DNA of 64,000 bases from UBA932 sp031548545. GTDB lineage: Bacteria > Bacteroidota > Bacteroidia > Bacteroidales > UBA932. The DNA lies in the NCBI GenBank assembly GCA_031548545.1, contig JAVBQY010000011.1:1-64000 (forward strand), written 5' to 3'. The notes under the pieces are model-generated. The model was not told the origin of the DNA, did not search any database, and worked only from the letters and a program-made list of their open reading frames with translations. Of this stretch, positions 51,048-59,622 are shown in pieces (positions within the stretch are counted from its first letter, which is position 1; every line of letters begins with the position of its first letter). The translations under genes and the position numbers were made by a program.

Positions 51048-52511
51048 ATGAGGAAAATCGTTGTACTATCATTATTGGCCTGTCTGATAGCCCTGCCGTT
51101 GCCGGCGCAAAAGAAAAAAACGGGCCGGACAGCGCCGCTTGATAAGAGTGGTTACCGGATAGAAGTGTCGGTAGAAGATGCCCATCCGGGTGACTCTTTG
51201 TTTCTCCGGGCTTATGAGGGTGATCAGAATGTGGCTGCGGACACCGCCGTGGTAAGCGCCGGGGGGAAGGCCATATTTACGAAAGCTACGCCCCTGCCTG
51301 TAGGCATGTACGCCATAGGACTTGCTACGGCACAGCAAGGCTTGGATTTTTTCCTCTCGGAAGGGGCTCCTCAACATTTCCTCCTGTCCTATAATTCTGC
51401 CGAAGGGCTTTCATCCGCCCGCTTCACCGGTTCGCCGGAAAATGAGGCCTTGGCCGATTATATCCGTTTTATCATGCAAAAGAGTCAGCGCCGCCAGGCC
51501 CTGCAGGACCGTATGCAGCGCCATATGCAGAAGATTGATTCGGCGGTTTCTATAAGCCGGCAAATGCAACAGCTGTTTACTGAGGTGAAAGAAAAATGGA
51601 GCGAAATCGAAAAAGACTATCAAGGGAAACTTTTTGCCCTATTTATAAAAGCCATGCGGGAGCCTGAACCTACTCCTTTCCAGGAGCCAGCAGGCTTGCA
51701 CGCTAATCCGGATTCGCTGGAAAAGGCGCACTACTATAATTTTTTCAAGGAACACTTCTTCGATAATTACGATTTTTCATCTCCCTACATTATAAAAATG
51801 CCTCACTATGGCAACGCCATCAATACCTATTTTATGCAGATGTTGCGCCCTGAGGAAGGGGAATTGAAATATGGTGCCGATGCCCTGCTGTCCAAGGCCG
51901 GGGCTAATGATGAGGTGTACAAATATACGGTGCAGCATCTTTACCGTATGTTTCGCGAAGCGCCTGACGCTTTTATTAATGACCTGTCTGTATATGTGGG
52001 TGAAAAATATATTGTGGAACGGCCTCAGCTATGGGATTCTGCTTTTGTAGAAAAGACCGCTAAGGCTGTGATTGCGGCCAAATTAAATCCTGTAGGCAGC
52101 GTTGCCGCCGATCTCAAGTTGCAGGACCTTGCCGGCAACTACGTTTCTTTACTTGACGTACAGGCGCCCTACACCGTACTTTACTTTTTTAATCCCCTCT
52201 GTCATTCCTGCGCCGTAGTCACCCCTTTGGTACATGACTTATATGTAAAGTATAAAGATAAAGGCTTGCAGTGTTACGCCGTATACGTAGACCATCGGCG
52301 TTCGGACTGGGCGCCGTACATCGCTGAAAAAGGCTATCTGGACTGGATCAATGTTTGGGATCCCGATGAAAACGGATCCGGAGGGGTATACCAAAAGTAT
52401 GATGTACACGCCATCCCTATCATATATTTATTAGACAAGGATAAAAAAGTAGTAGCCAAGGATCTCTTCTATAATACCCTGGAGATGTGGCTGCAGAACC
52501 TTATGCCTTGA
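51048..52511 (+). CDS. Secreted DUF4369/DUF5106-thioredoxin-like protein
   Basis: About 487 aa. Signal peptide (KIVVLSLLACLIALPLPAQ), an N-terminal DUF4369-like beta domain (YRIEVSVEDAHPGDSLFLRAYEG), a long helical middle (about 140-350), and a C-terminal TlpA-type thioredoxin domain with the active site FFNPLCHSCAVV (CHSC) and cis-Pro in HAIPIIYLL. It reduces or isomerises disulfides in the periplasm. The frame is open from 50985, but the -7 element at 51008-51015 requires ATG 51048. Its end overlaps prmA by 11 bases. Confidence 0.9.
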   Translation: MRKIVVLSLLACLIALPLPAQKKKTGRTAPLDKSGYRIEVSVEDAHPGDSLFLRAYEGDQNVAADTAVVSAGGKAIFTKATPLPVGMYAIGLATAQQGLDFFLSEGAPQHFLLSYNSAEGLSSARFTGSPENEALADYIRFIMQKSQRRQALQDRMQRHMQKIDSAVSISRQMQQLFTEVKEKWSEIEKDYQGKLFALFIKAMREPEPTPFQEPAGLHANPDSLEKAHYYNFFKEHFFDNYDFSSPYIIKMPHYGNAINTYFMQMLRPEEGELKYGADALLSKAGANDEVYKYTVQHLYRMFREAPDAFINDLSVYVGEKYIVERPQLWDSAFVEKTAKAVIAAKLNPVGSVAADLKLQDLAGNYVSLLDVQAPYTVLYFFNPLCHSCAVVTPLVHDLYVKYKDKGLQCYAVYVDHRRSDWAPYIAEKGYLDWINVWDPDENGSGGVYQKYDVHAIPIIYLLDKDKKVVAKDLFYNTLEMWLQNLMP

Positions 52512-53340
52512 ATTGGGCCATAGCCCAGTTGTTGCGGCTGTTTTGCGTCACAAGCTCCAATCCGTTGGTTTGGGCTGCGGCTATAATATCCGGCAGGTCC
52601 GTGATATAAATCCCGCTCACCATCAATGTGCCGCCGGGTTTCAGCCCGTTGACATAGGTGTCCATATCTGACAGTAATATATTCCGGTTGATATTCGCCA
52701 GGATCAAATCATACTTGTTCCGCTGAATAAGTATGGCATCGCCCAATATCGCCCGTATCTTTTGCGCCACGCGGTTGCGGCGCGCGTTCTCCAGCGTGCT
52801 GTTCTTGCTCCATACGTCAATATCAATGGCATCGACGTACTTTTTGGCGCCGCGTTTGGCGGCTATCATCGCCAGGATGCCTGTTCCGCAGCCCATGTCG
52901 AGCACCTGCAGCCCTTTCACCGGGAAGTGTAACAAGGCCTCGGCCATCAGGTAGGTTGTGTCATGGTGTCCGGTGCCGAAGGCCATCTTGGGCTCCATCA
53001 CAATATTGATCTCTGTTTTCGGCAGGTTTTTATGAAAGGGCGCCCGGATCGTGCATAGGCCATCAATGATCACGGGGTCGAAATTCGATTCCCATACCGC
53101 ATTCCAGTTCTGTTCCGGAATAAATTGCGGCGTGTAGGCGATTTTCGACAGATGGCTGTAATTATGAAACAATACTTTTATGGCGGCTTCCTGATACAGC
53201 TTTACAGGGATATAGGCGTTAAGCCCGGTGTCCGTTTCCGTGAAACTGTCATAGCCCAGTTCGCCCAACTCCGCGGCCAGTAGGTCGCTGACGTCCGCAG
53301 AGTAGGGGCTAAGGGTGATTTGTAATTCTATATAATCCAT
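52501..53340 (-). CDS. prmA: Ribosomal protein L11 methyltransferase
   Basis: 279 aa. The N-terminal substrate domain (YIELQITLSPY.., PEQNWNAVWESNFDP) is followed by a SAM methyltransferase domain with GTGHHDTTYLMAEALL, VLDMGCGTGILAMIAAKRGA and DLILANINRNILL. It trimethylates L11. It lies downstream of tpiA on the same strand with a 55-bp gap containing a CTTAGTCCCTTAG-type repeat. Confidence 0.94.
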   Translation of the reverse strand: MDYIELQITLSPYSADVSDLLAAELGELGYDSFTETDTGLNAYIPVKLYQEAAIKVLFHNYSHLSKIAYTPQFIPEQNWNAVWESNFDPVIIDGLCTIRAPFHKNLPKTEINIVMEPKMAFGTGHHDTTYLMAEALLHFPVKGLQVLDMGCGTGILAMIAAKRGAKKYVDAIDIDVWSKNSTLENARRNRVAQKIRAILGDAILIQRNKYDLILANINRNILLSDMDTYVNGLKPGGTLMVSGIYITDLPDIIAAAQTNGLELVTQNSRNNWAMAQFKA

Positions 53341-53395
53341 AAAACGAGGCTAAGGGACTAAGAGATTAGGAGGAGGGGGGATGCTTCGGGGCTTT

Positions 53396-54148
53396 TTAGA
53401 AGGCTTTGGCAATGGCAATAAAGTCTTCGGCCTTCAGGGAGGCGCCGCCGATAAGTCCGCCGTCTACATCAGGCTGGCTGAATAACTCTGCTGCATTGGA
53501 GGGTTTGCAGCTGCCGCCGTAGAGGATAGATGTGTTTTCCGCTGCAGCCTTGAATTGCTCACGCAATACCTTACGGATATGAGCGTGCATTTCCTGCGCC
53601 TGCTCCGAGCTGGCTGTTTTGCCGGTACCGATGGCCCATACGGGTTCATACGCAATCACCAACTTTTCAAAGTCGGCAGCCGGCAATTGGCATACTACCG
53701 TTTGCAGCTGTTCGCTAACCACCTCAAAATGCCGGTTGCTTTCGCGCTCTTCCAGGCGTTCGCCGATACAGAAAATGGGCGTAATGCCGTGTTGCAGCGC
53801 CAGTTTTACTTTCTCCAGTAAAATAGCATTAGTCTCTCCGTAATATTCGCGGCGTTCGGAGTGTCCGATAATGCAATATTGTACGCCGATTGACGCCAGC
53901 ATGGCCGCCGACACTTCGCCCGTATAGGCGCCCGACTCATGGTCGGCGCAGTTCTGGGCGGAAATTCCGATACCGGCTTCGCGCAGCGGGCCGCTCAGGC
54001 AGCACAGGTGGGTATAAGGAGTGGCCACAACAAGCGTAACGTCCGGTTTAACAGCGGAGCTTTGTGCCGCAATATTTTTTGCCAGCGCTTCTCCTTCGGA
54101 ATAAGTCGTGTTCATTTTCCAGTTTCCGGCTACAATCTTCTTTTTCAT
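53396..54148 (-). CDS. tpiA: Triosephosphate isomerase
   Basis: 250 aa, complete. Visible: NWKMNTTYSEG (Lys), SAAMLASIG, IIGHSERREYYGE (catalytic His), AYEPVWAIGTGKTAS (catalytic Glu and loop 6) and LYGGSCKPSNAAELF. It interconverts dihydroxyacetone phosphate and glyceraldehyde 3-phosphate. prmA lies downstream. The nearest upstream -7 is imperfect (AACTTTTG on the minus strand near 54172). Confidence 0.97.
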   Translation of the reverse strand: MKKKIVAGNWKMNTTYSEGEALAKNIAAQSSAVKPDVTLVVATPYTHLCCLSGPLREAGIGISAQNCADHESGAYTGEVSAAMLASIGVQYCIIGHSERREYYGETNAILLEKVKLALQHGITPIFCIGERLEERESNRHFEVVSEQLQTVVCQLPAADFEKLVIAYEPVWAIGTGKTASSEQAQEMHAHIRKVLREQFKAAAENTSILYGGSCKPSNAAELFSQPDVDGGLIGGASLKAEDFIAIAKAF

Positions 54149-54210
54149 GTTATTATTGATTAAAATAGTAAAAACAAAAGTTCAAACCACGAAAGTACGA
54201 TAAAATTTCC

Positions 54211-54218
54211 TAACTTTG
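54211..54218 (+). promoter_or_regulatory. -7 promoter element for the FecCD-type ABC operon
   Basis: TAACTTTG, 9 bases before ATG 54228. No Fur-like box was recognised. Confidence 0.6.
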
Positions 54219-54227
54219 TCTTTCATT

Positions 54228-55250
54228 ATGGAAAAAAAAACACGTAGGTACACACTTTTATACAGTGGTTTAAGCTTGGCTTTATTGCTCTTGTTCGCCG
54301 CCGATCTATTAACGGGAGCCGTATCCTTGCCTTTGGCGGATATCTGGAATGTCCTTTTTGGTTCCGGTGCATCCGAACCGGTTGAAGCGGTGGTGCTTAA
54401 TTTTCGTCTGCCTAAAGCCATTGCAGCCCTTCTGGCCGGCATGGCCCTTGCAGTAAGTGGTTTGCAGATGCAAACCCTCTTTCGTAATCCTCTTGCAGAC
54501 CCCTATGTTTTAGGGATAAGCTCCGGCTCCGGATTCGGTGTCGCCTTATTCATTTTGGGTTCCGGTTTGTGGGGGTTCTCTTCCGTACTCTGGTTGCATA
54601 ACCTGGGGGTAGCGCTTTCCGGATGGGTCGGGGCCTTTATTATGCTGGCCATCATTACCGCCGTATCGTTGCGCCTGCGCGACACCATGTCCATGCTCGT
54701 TATGGGGATTATGGTTGGCGGCGCTGTTTCGGCCCTGGTAGGCCTCATGCAATACTTCAGCGAAGCATCCGCCCTCAAAGCCTACGTCGTATGGACTATG
54801 GGCAGCTTTAGCGCCGTCTCCCCCGAGCAGTTGGCCTTTATGGTCCCGGCCTTGTTTGTCGGGCTGGCAGGTGCGGTCTTCACCACCAAATGGCTGGATA
54901 TGCTGATGCTGGGTGATAGTTATGCGCAAAGTATGGGCCTGCAGGTTCAACGTTCGCGTACCCTGCTCCTGGTTATTTCAGGCCTGCTGGCCGGTACCGT
55001 TACCGCTTTTTGTGGTCCTATAGGCTTTGTCGGCATTGCCGTACCCCATGTGGCCCGTATGCTCTTTAAAACGGCCAAGCACCGGATATTGCTGCCGGCC
55101 TCCATATTGTTGGGCGGCGCTACCATGCTCCTGAGTGATGTGCTTTCGCAACTTCCCTCCAACGGCGTATTGCCTATCAATACCATTACCGCCCTGCTTG
55201 GCGTTCCGGTTATCATATTTATTATCTTTCGTAATCAACGCGGCTACTGA
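54228..55250 (+). CDS. FecCD/BtuC-family ABC transporter permease
   Basis: About 340 aa, eight to ten membrane helices. Family segments: NFRLPKAIAALLAGMALAVSG, QTLFRNPLADPYVLGISSG, GLLAGTVTAFCGPIGFVGI-AVPHVARM and NGVLPINTITALLGVPV. It imports ferric siderophores, heme or cobalamin with an ATPase and a binding protein. ATG 54228 is preferred over the in-frame TTG at 54216, which lies inside the -7 element. The stop overlaps the ATPase ATG by one base. No substrate-binding protein is adjacent. Confidence 0.92.
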   Translation: MEKKTRRYTLLYSGLSLALLLLFAADLLTGAVSLPLADIWNVLFGSGASEPVEAVVLNFRLPKAIAALLAGMALAVSGLQMQTLFRNPLADPYVLGISSGSGFGVALFILGSGLWGFSSVLWLHNLGVALSGWVGAFIMLAIITAVSLRLRDTMSMLVMGIMVGGAVSALVGLMQYFSEASALKAYVVWTMGSFSAVSPEQLAFMVPALFVGLAGAVFTTKWLDMLMLGDSYAQSMGLQVQRSRTLLLVISGLLAGTVTAFCGPIGFVGIAVPHVARMLFKTAKHRILLPASILLGGATMLLSDVLSQLPSNGVLPINTITALLGVPVIIFIIFRNQRGY

Positions 55251-56272
55251 TGGACACTACAATACAAATAAAACAACTTTCTATAGGTTATCATAACGCC
55301 GCGAGCACAGCTAAAGGAGTTATACTGCCTCCTATTACAGCCTCCGTTAACTCCGGAGAGTTATTGGCTATTATCGGCCGCAACGGCATAGGAAAAAGTA
55401 CGTTTTTACGTACCTTGGCAGGCCAGCAGGCGCCCATTGACGGTATGGTGAGCATCAACGGCAAGCCGCTGTATGCCTATGAACGTGCCGAAATGGCCCG
55501 TACGGTCAGCTTCGTTTCCACCGATTTTATCCGGGTTCCCCACCTTAAGGTATTCGATCTGGCAGCCATGGGGAGATTCCCTTATACCGGATGGCGTGGA
55601 AAACTTAAGGTCAATGATAAAATGATCATTTATGATGCATTGGAGCTGGTGGGTTTGCGCCCCATGGCCTGGCGCAGTGTAGACACCTTGAGTGACGGCG
55701 AACGCCAGCGCGTGCTGATTGCCCGCGCCCTTGTTCAGGATACCCCCGTAATGATTCTGGATGAGCCTACGGCTTACCTTGATGTCATTCATAAATACGA
55801 AATCATGAACCTGCTGCGCCAGATTGCGCACAAGGAAAATAAAACCGTAGTTTTCTCCACCCATGACCTGAATATAGCCGTTGATGTGGTGGATAAAATT
55901 TGGATGATGACCAAGTCTGATATCATAGAAGGCGCTCCGGAAGATATGATTATGTCTGCCGCTTTCGAGAAGATGCTTAACCGTACGCATTTGCGTTTTG
56001 ACCGTACTACCGGAGACTTCGAAATGGGCCATCGCCTGATGAAAACTATCGCCGTACATAGTAAACAGGATATCCGCTGGGTGCGTCATGCCCTCGAGCG
56101 CTTCAACTACAAAGTGATACAAAACCCCTCGGTTACGGCCGATGATATCCCCGAATTGCTCTTTGAGATCGCCAAGGGAGGCGTACCCCGTTATACCTAT
56201 AATTTCAAGCTTGATCGCTTTCAGTTCGATACCGTTTATGAACTGGGTAATTACCTTAAAAGTCTAAGCTGA
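55250..56272 (+). CDS. FecE/BtuD-family ABC transporter ATP-binding protein with C-terminal extension
   Basis: 340 aa. Walker A AIIGRNGIGKST, signature LSDGERQRV, Walker B MILDEPTAYLD and H-loop FSTHD are intact within about 250 residues, the normal size. The last 85 residues (IRWVRHALERFNYKV.., then ..LDRFQFDTVYELGNYLKSL) form an extra domain whose function I do not know. The gene is coupled to the permease by a one-base overlap. A strong terminator follows. Substrate (iron chelate, heme or B12) is undetermined. Confidence 0.9.
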   Translation: MDTTIQIKQLSIGYHNAASTAKGVILPPITASVNSGELLAIIGRNGIGKSTFLRTLAGQQAPIDGMVSINGKPLYAYERAEMARTVSFVSTDFIRVPHLKVFDLAAMGRFPYTGWRGKLKVNDKMIIYDALELVGLRPMAWRSVDTLSDGERQRVLIARALVQDTPVMILDEPTAYLDVIHKYEIMNLLRQIAHKENKTVVFSTHDLNIAVDVVDKIWMMTKSDIIEGAPEDMIMSAAFEKMLNRTHLRFDRTTGDFEMGHRLMKTIAVHSKQDIRWVRHALERFNYKVIQNPSVTADDIPELLFEIAKGGVPRYTYNFKLDRFQFDTVYELGNYLKSLS

Positions 56273-56309
56273 AAACTATCCGGGCTCAATACCGGACCAT
56301 GCATTAAAA

Positions 56310-56360
56310 AATAATAATCCCCCGGTTGCTTGCGCCAGCCGGGGGATTATTATTTTAATA
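56310..56360. terminator. Strong hairpin between the ABC operon and kduI
   Basis: Sixteen-bp stem AATAATAATCCCCCGG / CCGGGGGATTATTATT. Flanking A and T tracts give a tail in both directions. It serves both convergent units. Confidence 0.85.
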
Positions 56361-56371
56361 AGCAGGACGGA

Positions 56372-57214
56372 CTACCTCAGGTCTGTAGGCAGTGCGTTGT
56401 CTTTATCGTCATAGTTCAGGTTCTCGCCACCCATGCCCCAAATGAAGGTGTAGCTGGCGGTGGCTGCAGCCGAGTGGATAGACCAGTTCGGAGAGATTAC
56501 GGCTTCTTCATTCTGCATCCAGATATGACGGGTTTCTTTGATTTCACCCATGAAGTGGCATACTGCCTGGTCTTGCGGCAGCTCGAAATAGAAGTAGGCT
56601 TCCATGCGGCGATCGTGCGTATGCGGCGGCATGGTATTCCATACGCTGCCGTTGAGCAGTTGTGTCATGCCCAGTTGCAGCTGGCAGGTTTTAACCGTTT
56701 CGTTCACAATGAGTTTGTTCAGGATACGGTGGTTGCAGGTTTCAGGAGCGCCCAATTCGATCACGATACGTTCTTTTTCGCCGATTTTTTTATCGGGATA
56801 ATTGGTGTGCGCTGGGGCGGAGTTGAAATAGAAACGGGCGGGTTTTGCAGGATCATTGCTGATAAATACCACCTTGCGGTCACCCTGTCCTACGTACAGC
56901 GCTTCTTTGTAATCCAATTCATATATGGTGCCGTCAACACTAACCTTACCGGCGCCACCTACATTTACAATGCCCAACTCGCGACGATGCAGGAAGAACG
57001 GCGCTTTCAGCGGATCGATGTTCTCCAGTTCCAGTTGTTCTTTAACCGGTAATGCTCCGCCAACAATCAGGCGGTCATACATGCTGTACACCATATTAAC
57101 CTCTTCCGGTGCAAATAAATTTTGAACCAGGAAGTGCTCGCGCAAGCGCGCTGTGTCATAGTTTTTAACATCCTGTGGATGTGAGGCGTGTCGTATTGCG
57201 TAAGTCGTTTTCAT
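56372..57214 (-). CDS. kduI: 5-dehydro-4-deoxy-D-glucuronate isomerase
   Basis: 280 aa, a full-length cupin isomerase. The zinc site shows in MPPHTHDRRMEAYFYFELP (given as MPPHTHDRRMEAY and FYFELP) with His-x-His and Glu. Other conserved pieces: GKVSVDGTIYELDYKEALYVG and WSIHSAAATASYTFIWGM. It converts 5-keto-4-deoxyuronate to 2,5-diketo-3-deoxygluconate in pectin or glycosaminoglycan breakdown. -7 element TATATTTG at 57234-57241. An AraC regulator is divergent. No kduD, lyase or SusCD genes are in the window. Confidence 0.95.
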   Translation of the reverse strand: MKTTYAIRHASHPQDVKNYDTARLREHFLVQNLFAPEEVNMVYSMYDRLIVGGALPVKEQLELENIDPLKAPFFLHRRELGIVNVGGAGKVSVDGTIYELDYKEALYVGQGDRKVVFISNDPAKPARFYFNSAPAHTNYPDKKIGEKERIVIELGAPETCNHRILNKLIVNETVKTCQLQLGMTQLLNGSVWNTMPPHTHDRRMEAYFYFELPQDQAVCHFMGEIKETRHIWMQNEEAVISPNWSIHSAAATASYTFIWGMGGENLNYDDKDNALPTDLR

Positions 57215-57233
57215 AATTATTCTTTTAAGGTTT

Positions 57234-57241
57234 CAAATATA
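57234..57241 (-). promoter_or_regulatory. -7 promoter element for kduI
   Basis: TATATTTG on the minus strand, 19 bases before the kduI ATG. Confidence 0.6.
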
Positions 57242-57303
57242 GGCTTTTTTCTTAATCCGCACTTTCTTTTGCTAAAATTGTGGAATTATATAAAAGTTTT
57301 GTA

Positions 57304-57311
57304 TATATTTG
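57304..57311 (+). promoter_or_regulatory. -7 promoter element for the AraC-family regulator
   Basis: TATATTTG-CGCC-ATG; four bases to the start codon, predicted leaderless. Confidence 0.65.
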
Positions 57312-57315
57312 CGCC

Positions 57316-58185
57316 ATGAAACCTGTGTTAAGAAGATTTACGGCCAATCCCCAATATTCTTTCCATGTCCGGAAAGACACGGGGGCTAATGTATATAGTA
57401 TGTGGCACCATCATCCCGAATTAGAACTCCTGATTATCCGGGGGGGGAAAGGGGTACATACGATAGGTGATAAAACCGATATGCTTGATGAGCATTCGCA
57501 CCTGATGCTGATGGGGGCCTATCTGCCGCATACCATGTCGTATGACGGCCTGCCGGGCAAGGCCCCGGTAGAAGCTATTGTAGCCCATTTTACCGAAGAT
57601 ATGTTCGGGCGTGATTTTCTGAATCTTCCGGAAACACAACTGCTGCGGGATTTGTTGTCTAAGGCGGCCTATGGGATAGAGTTGAAAGGACCTGCGGCCA
57701 AAAGTATGGAAGCTAAAATGTTTGAGCTTTTTGAAGCCGGTGTGCAAGACCGTATCTTTATCCTGATGGAAATCCTGCACCGGTTGGCCCACAGCAATTA
57801 CAACCTGGTCGCCAGCCAGGGCTTTGTGGGGGGGTATTCACAGAAAGAAAACAAGCGTATAGACCGGATCTATCAGTTTACCTTTGAAAATTTTCACCGT
57901 GATATCACGCTGGATGAGACGGCCGCGCACATCAACCTCTCCAAGGAAGCTTTCTGCCGTTATTTCAAACAAAAAACCGGCAAGACCTATGTGCAGTTTC
58001 TGACGGAAGTGCGTATAGGAAATGCTTGTAAATTATTGATGCAAAACGACATGACTGTTCTTGAGGTATGCTATGCCTGTGGGTATAACTATCCGTCGAA
58101 TTTCTATCGCCAATTTAAAGCAGTAAAAAAAGTAACGCCGCTCGAATACCAGAAATCTTACCAAAACCTGCCGTCGCGCAAATAA
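57316..58185 (+). CDS. AraC-family transcriptional regulator with N-terminal cupin
   Basis: About 289 aa. The N-terminal cupin includes YSMWHHHPELELLII and VHTIGDKTDML; the C-terminal double helix-turn-helix is clear (LDETAAHINLSKEAFCRYFKQ, then VLEVCYACGYNYPSNFYRQFK). It probably senses a sugar or uronate and regulates the divergent kduI; that link is inference. The frame is open from 57280, but the -7 element requires ATG 57316 (MKPVLRRFTANP). Confidence 0.88.
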   Translation: MKPVLRRFTANPQYSFHVRKDTGANVYSMWHHHPELELLIIRGGKGVHTIGDKTDMLDEHSHLMLMGAYLPHTMSYDGLPGKAPVEAIVAHFTEDMFGRDFLNLPETQLLRDLLSKAAYGIELKGPAAKSMEAKMFELFEAGVQDRIFILMEILHRLAHSNYNLVASQGFVGGYSQKENKRIDRIYQFTFENFHRDITLDETAAHINLSKEAFCRYFKQKTGKTYVQFLTEVRIGNACKLLMQNDMTVLEVCYACGYNYPSNFYRQFKAVKKVTPLEYQKSYQNLPSRK

Positions 58186-58225
58186 ACATCCGCTTTTAAA
58201 TCCTCCACATTACCGCTCTCCACTC

Positions 58226-58942
58226 ATGAAAAAAATCTTCATTACGCTTTTGCGTATTACCCGCTCCGAGCAAATGGGGCTGGTTGTCCTGTTTGTATTG
58301 GTCCTGATCGTATTGTTCGCTCCCCGTTTTACCTTGCCTGAGGAACCGCCGCCCTTTGCTTTTGAGGTGTTGGAGCGGCAGATAGACAGCGCCTTTACTC
58401 TCCCTGCGGCTTCCGGTGCAAGCATAAGGGATAAACGTGAACGGCCGGCTGCGCCTTCTGGCGGAGCAGCCCGTCCGGCAGCCTCCGGTAGCGCTACGTC
58501 CGCAGAACGTCGCATCAATTACGTGCCTTATGTAAAGCCGCAGCCGCCGGCCGTATCGGTAGACCTGAACCGGGCCGACACATTGCAGCTGCAGCAAATA
58601 AGCGGTATCGGCGGATATTTTGCCCGGCGTATCGTCGAATACCGTGAGCGCCTGGGCGGCTATGTTGATCTGGGGCAATTGCTGGAAATCCGCGGGATTG
58701 ATGAAGATCGTGTTCTGCGTTGGCAGAAAGCGCTGCGGGTAGACCTTGCGGCAGTGCGCCGCCTGAACCTGTCAACGGCCACAGAAGAGGAGTTGCGCAA
58801 GCATCCCTATATCGGTTTTTATGCGGCGCGGGGAATCCTTGCTTTTCGCAAGACCGGTGCGCAAGTGAACTTGGAAGCCCTGGTCGCTAACCATGTCCTT
58901 GGCGAAGATGCGGCCCAACGCCTGAAAGCCTATTGTGAATAG
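58226..58942 (+). CDS. Membrane-anchored helix-hairpin-helix (ComEA-like) protein
   Basis: 238 aa. One N-terminal membrane helix (MGLVVLFVLVLIVLF), a Pro/Ala/Ser-rich linker, then two to three helix-hairpin-helix motifs (LQLQQISGIGGYFARRIVEYRE; IRGIDEDRVLRW; NLSTATEEELRKHPYIGFYAARGILAFR as NLSTATEEELRKHPYIG and AARGILAF). This is the layout of Bacteroidota ComEA-like proteins that may bind DNA outside the cytosol. Role in natural transformation is untested. It ends 3 bases from the convergent rsmI. Confidence 0.85.
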   Translation: MKKIFITLLRITRSEQMGLVVLFVLVLIVLFAPRFTLPEEPPPFAFEVLERQIDSAFTLPAASGASIRDKRERPAAPSGGAARPAASGSATSAERRINYVPYVKPQPPAVSVDLNRADTLQLQQISGIGGYFARRIVEYRERLGGYVDLGQLLEIRGIDEDRVLRWQKALRVDLAAVRRLNLSTATEEELRKHPYIGFYAARGILAFRKTGAQVNLEALVANHVLGEDAAQRLKAYCE

Positions 58943-58945
58943 CGG

Positions 58946-59617
58946 CTATGGCCTGCCCTGTACCGTGAGTACGATTTCACCCCTGGGTTCGTGGACGGTA
59001 TAATGCCCGGCCAGCTCGCTCAGTGTGCCGCGGCGGTTTTCCTCGTGTAGTTTTGATATTTCGCGTGAAACGCAGGCCTGCCGGTCGGCACCGAAGGCTT
59101 CTGCAAGTTGGCTCAGGGTTTTGACCAGCCGGAAAGGGGACTCATAAAACACCATCGTGCGTTCTTCTTCCGCCAGCTGGGCTATACGGGTCTGCCTCCC
59201 TTTTTTCAGAGGCAGAAAGCCTTCAAAGCAAAAGCGGTCACAGGGCAATCCGGAGTTAACCAGGGCCGGAATGAGCGCGGTGGCGCCCGGCAGGCATTCC
59301 ACCTCTATGCCTTGCGCCACGCAGGTACGCACGAGCAAAAATCCCGGATCGCTGATACCCGGTGTGCCGGCATCACTGATAAGCGCTACGTTACAGCCTG
59401 CCGCAATACGTTCGGCAATATCGTCCACCGTGCGGTGCTCATTGAATTTATGATGCGCCACCAAGCGCGTTTTGATCTCATACCTTTTAAATAGAACGGA
59501 AGAGGTACGGGTGTCTTCGGCCAGCACATAATCAACTTCTTTGAGTATACGCAGGGCGCGCAGGCTGATATCTTCGAGATTGCCGACCGGTGTGGGAATA
59601 AGAAATAGTTTAGCCAT
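58946..59617 (-). CDS. rsmI: 16S rRNA (cytidine-1402-2'-O)-methyltransferase
   Basis: 223 aa. The tetrapyrrole-methylase fold motifs are intact: LIPTPVGNLEDISLRAL, VLAEDTRTSSVL, ALISDAGTPGISDPG and MVFYESPFRL. It methylates the ribose of C1402 in the ribosomal P site. It ends about 40 residues earlier than E. coli RsmI, as is usual for shorter homologues. It starts 5 bases after the coiled-coil protein gene. Confidence 0.94.
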   Translation of the reverse strand: MAKLFLIPTPVGNLEDISLRALRILKEVDYVLAEDTRTSSVLFKRYEIKTRLVAHHKFNEHRTVDDIAERIAAGCNVALISDAGTPGISDPGFLLVRTCVAQGIEVECLPGATALIPALVNSGLPCDRFCFEGFLPLKKGRQTRIAQLAEEERTMVFYESPFRLVKTLSQLAEAFGADRQACVSREISKLHEENRRGTLSELAGHYTVHEPRGEIVLTVQGRP

Positions 59618-59622
59618 AACGC

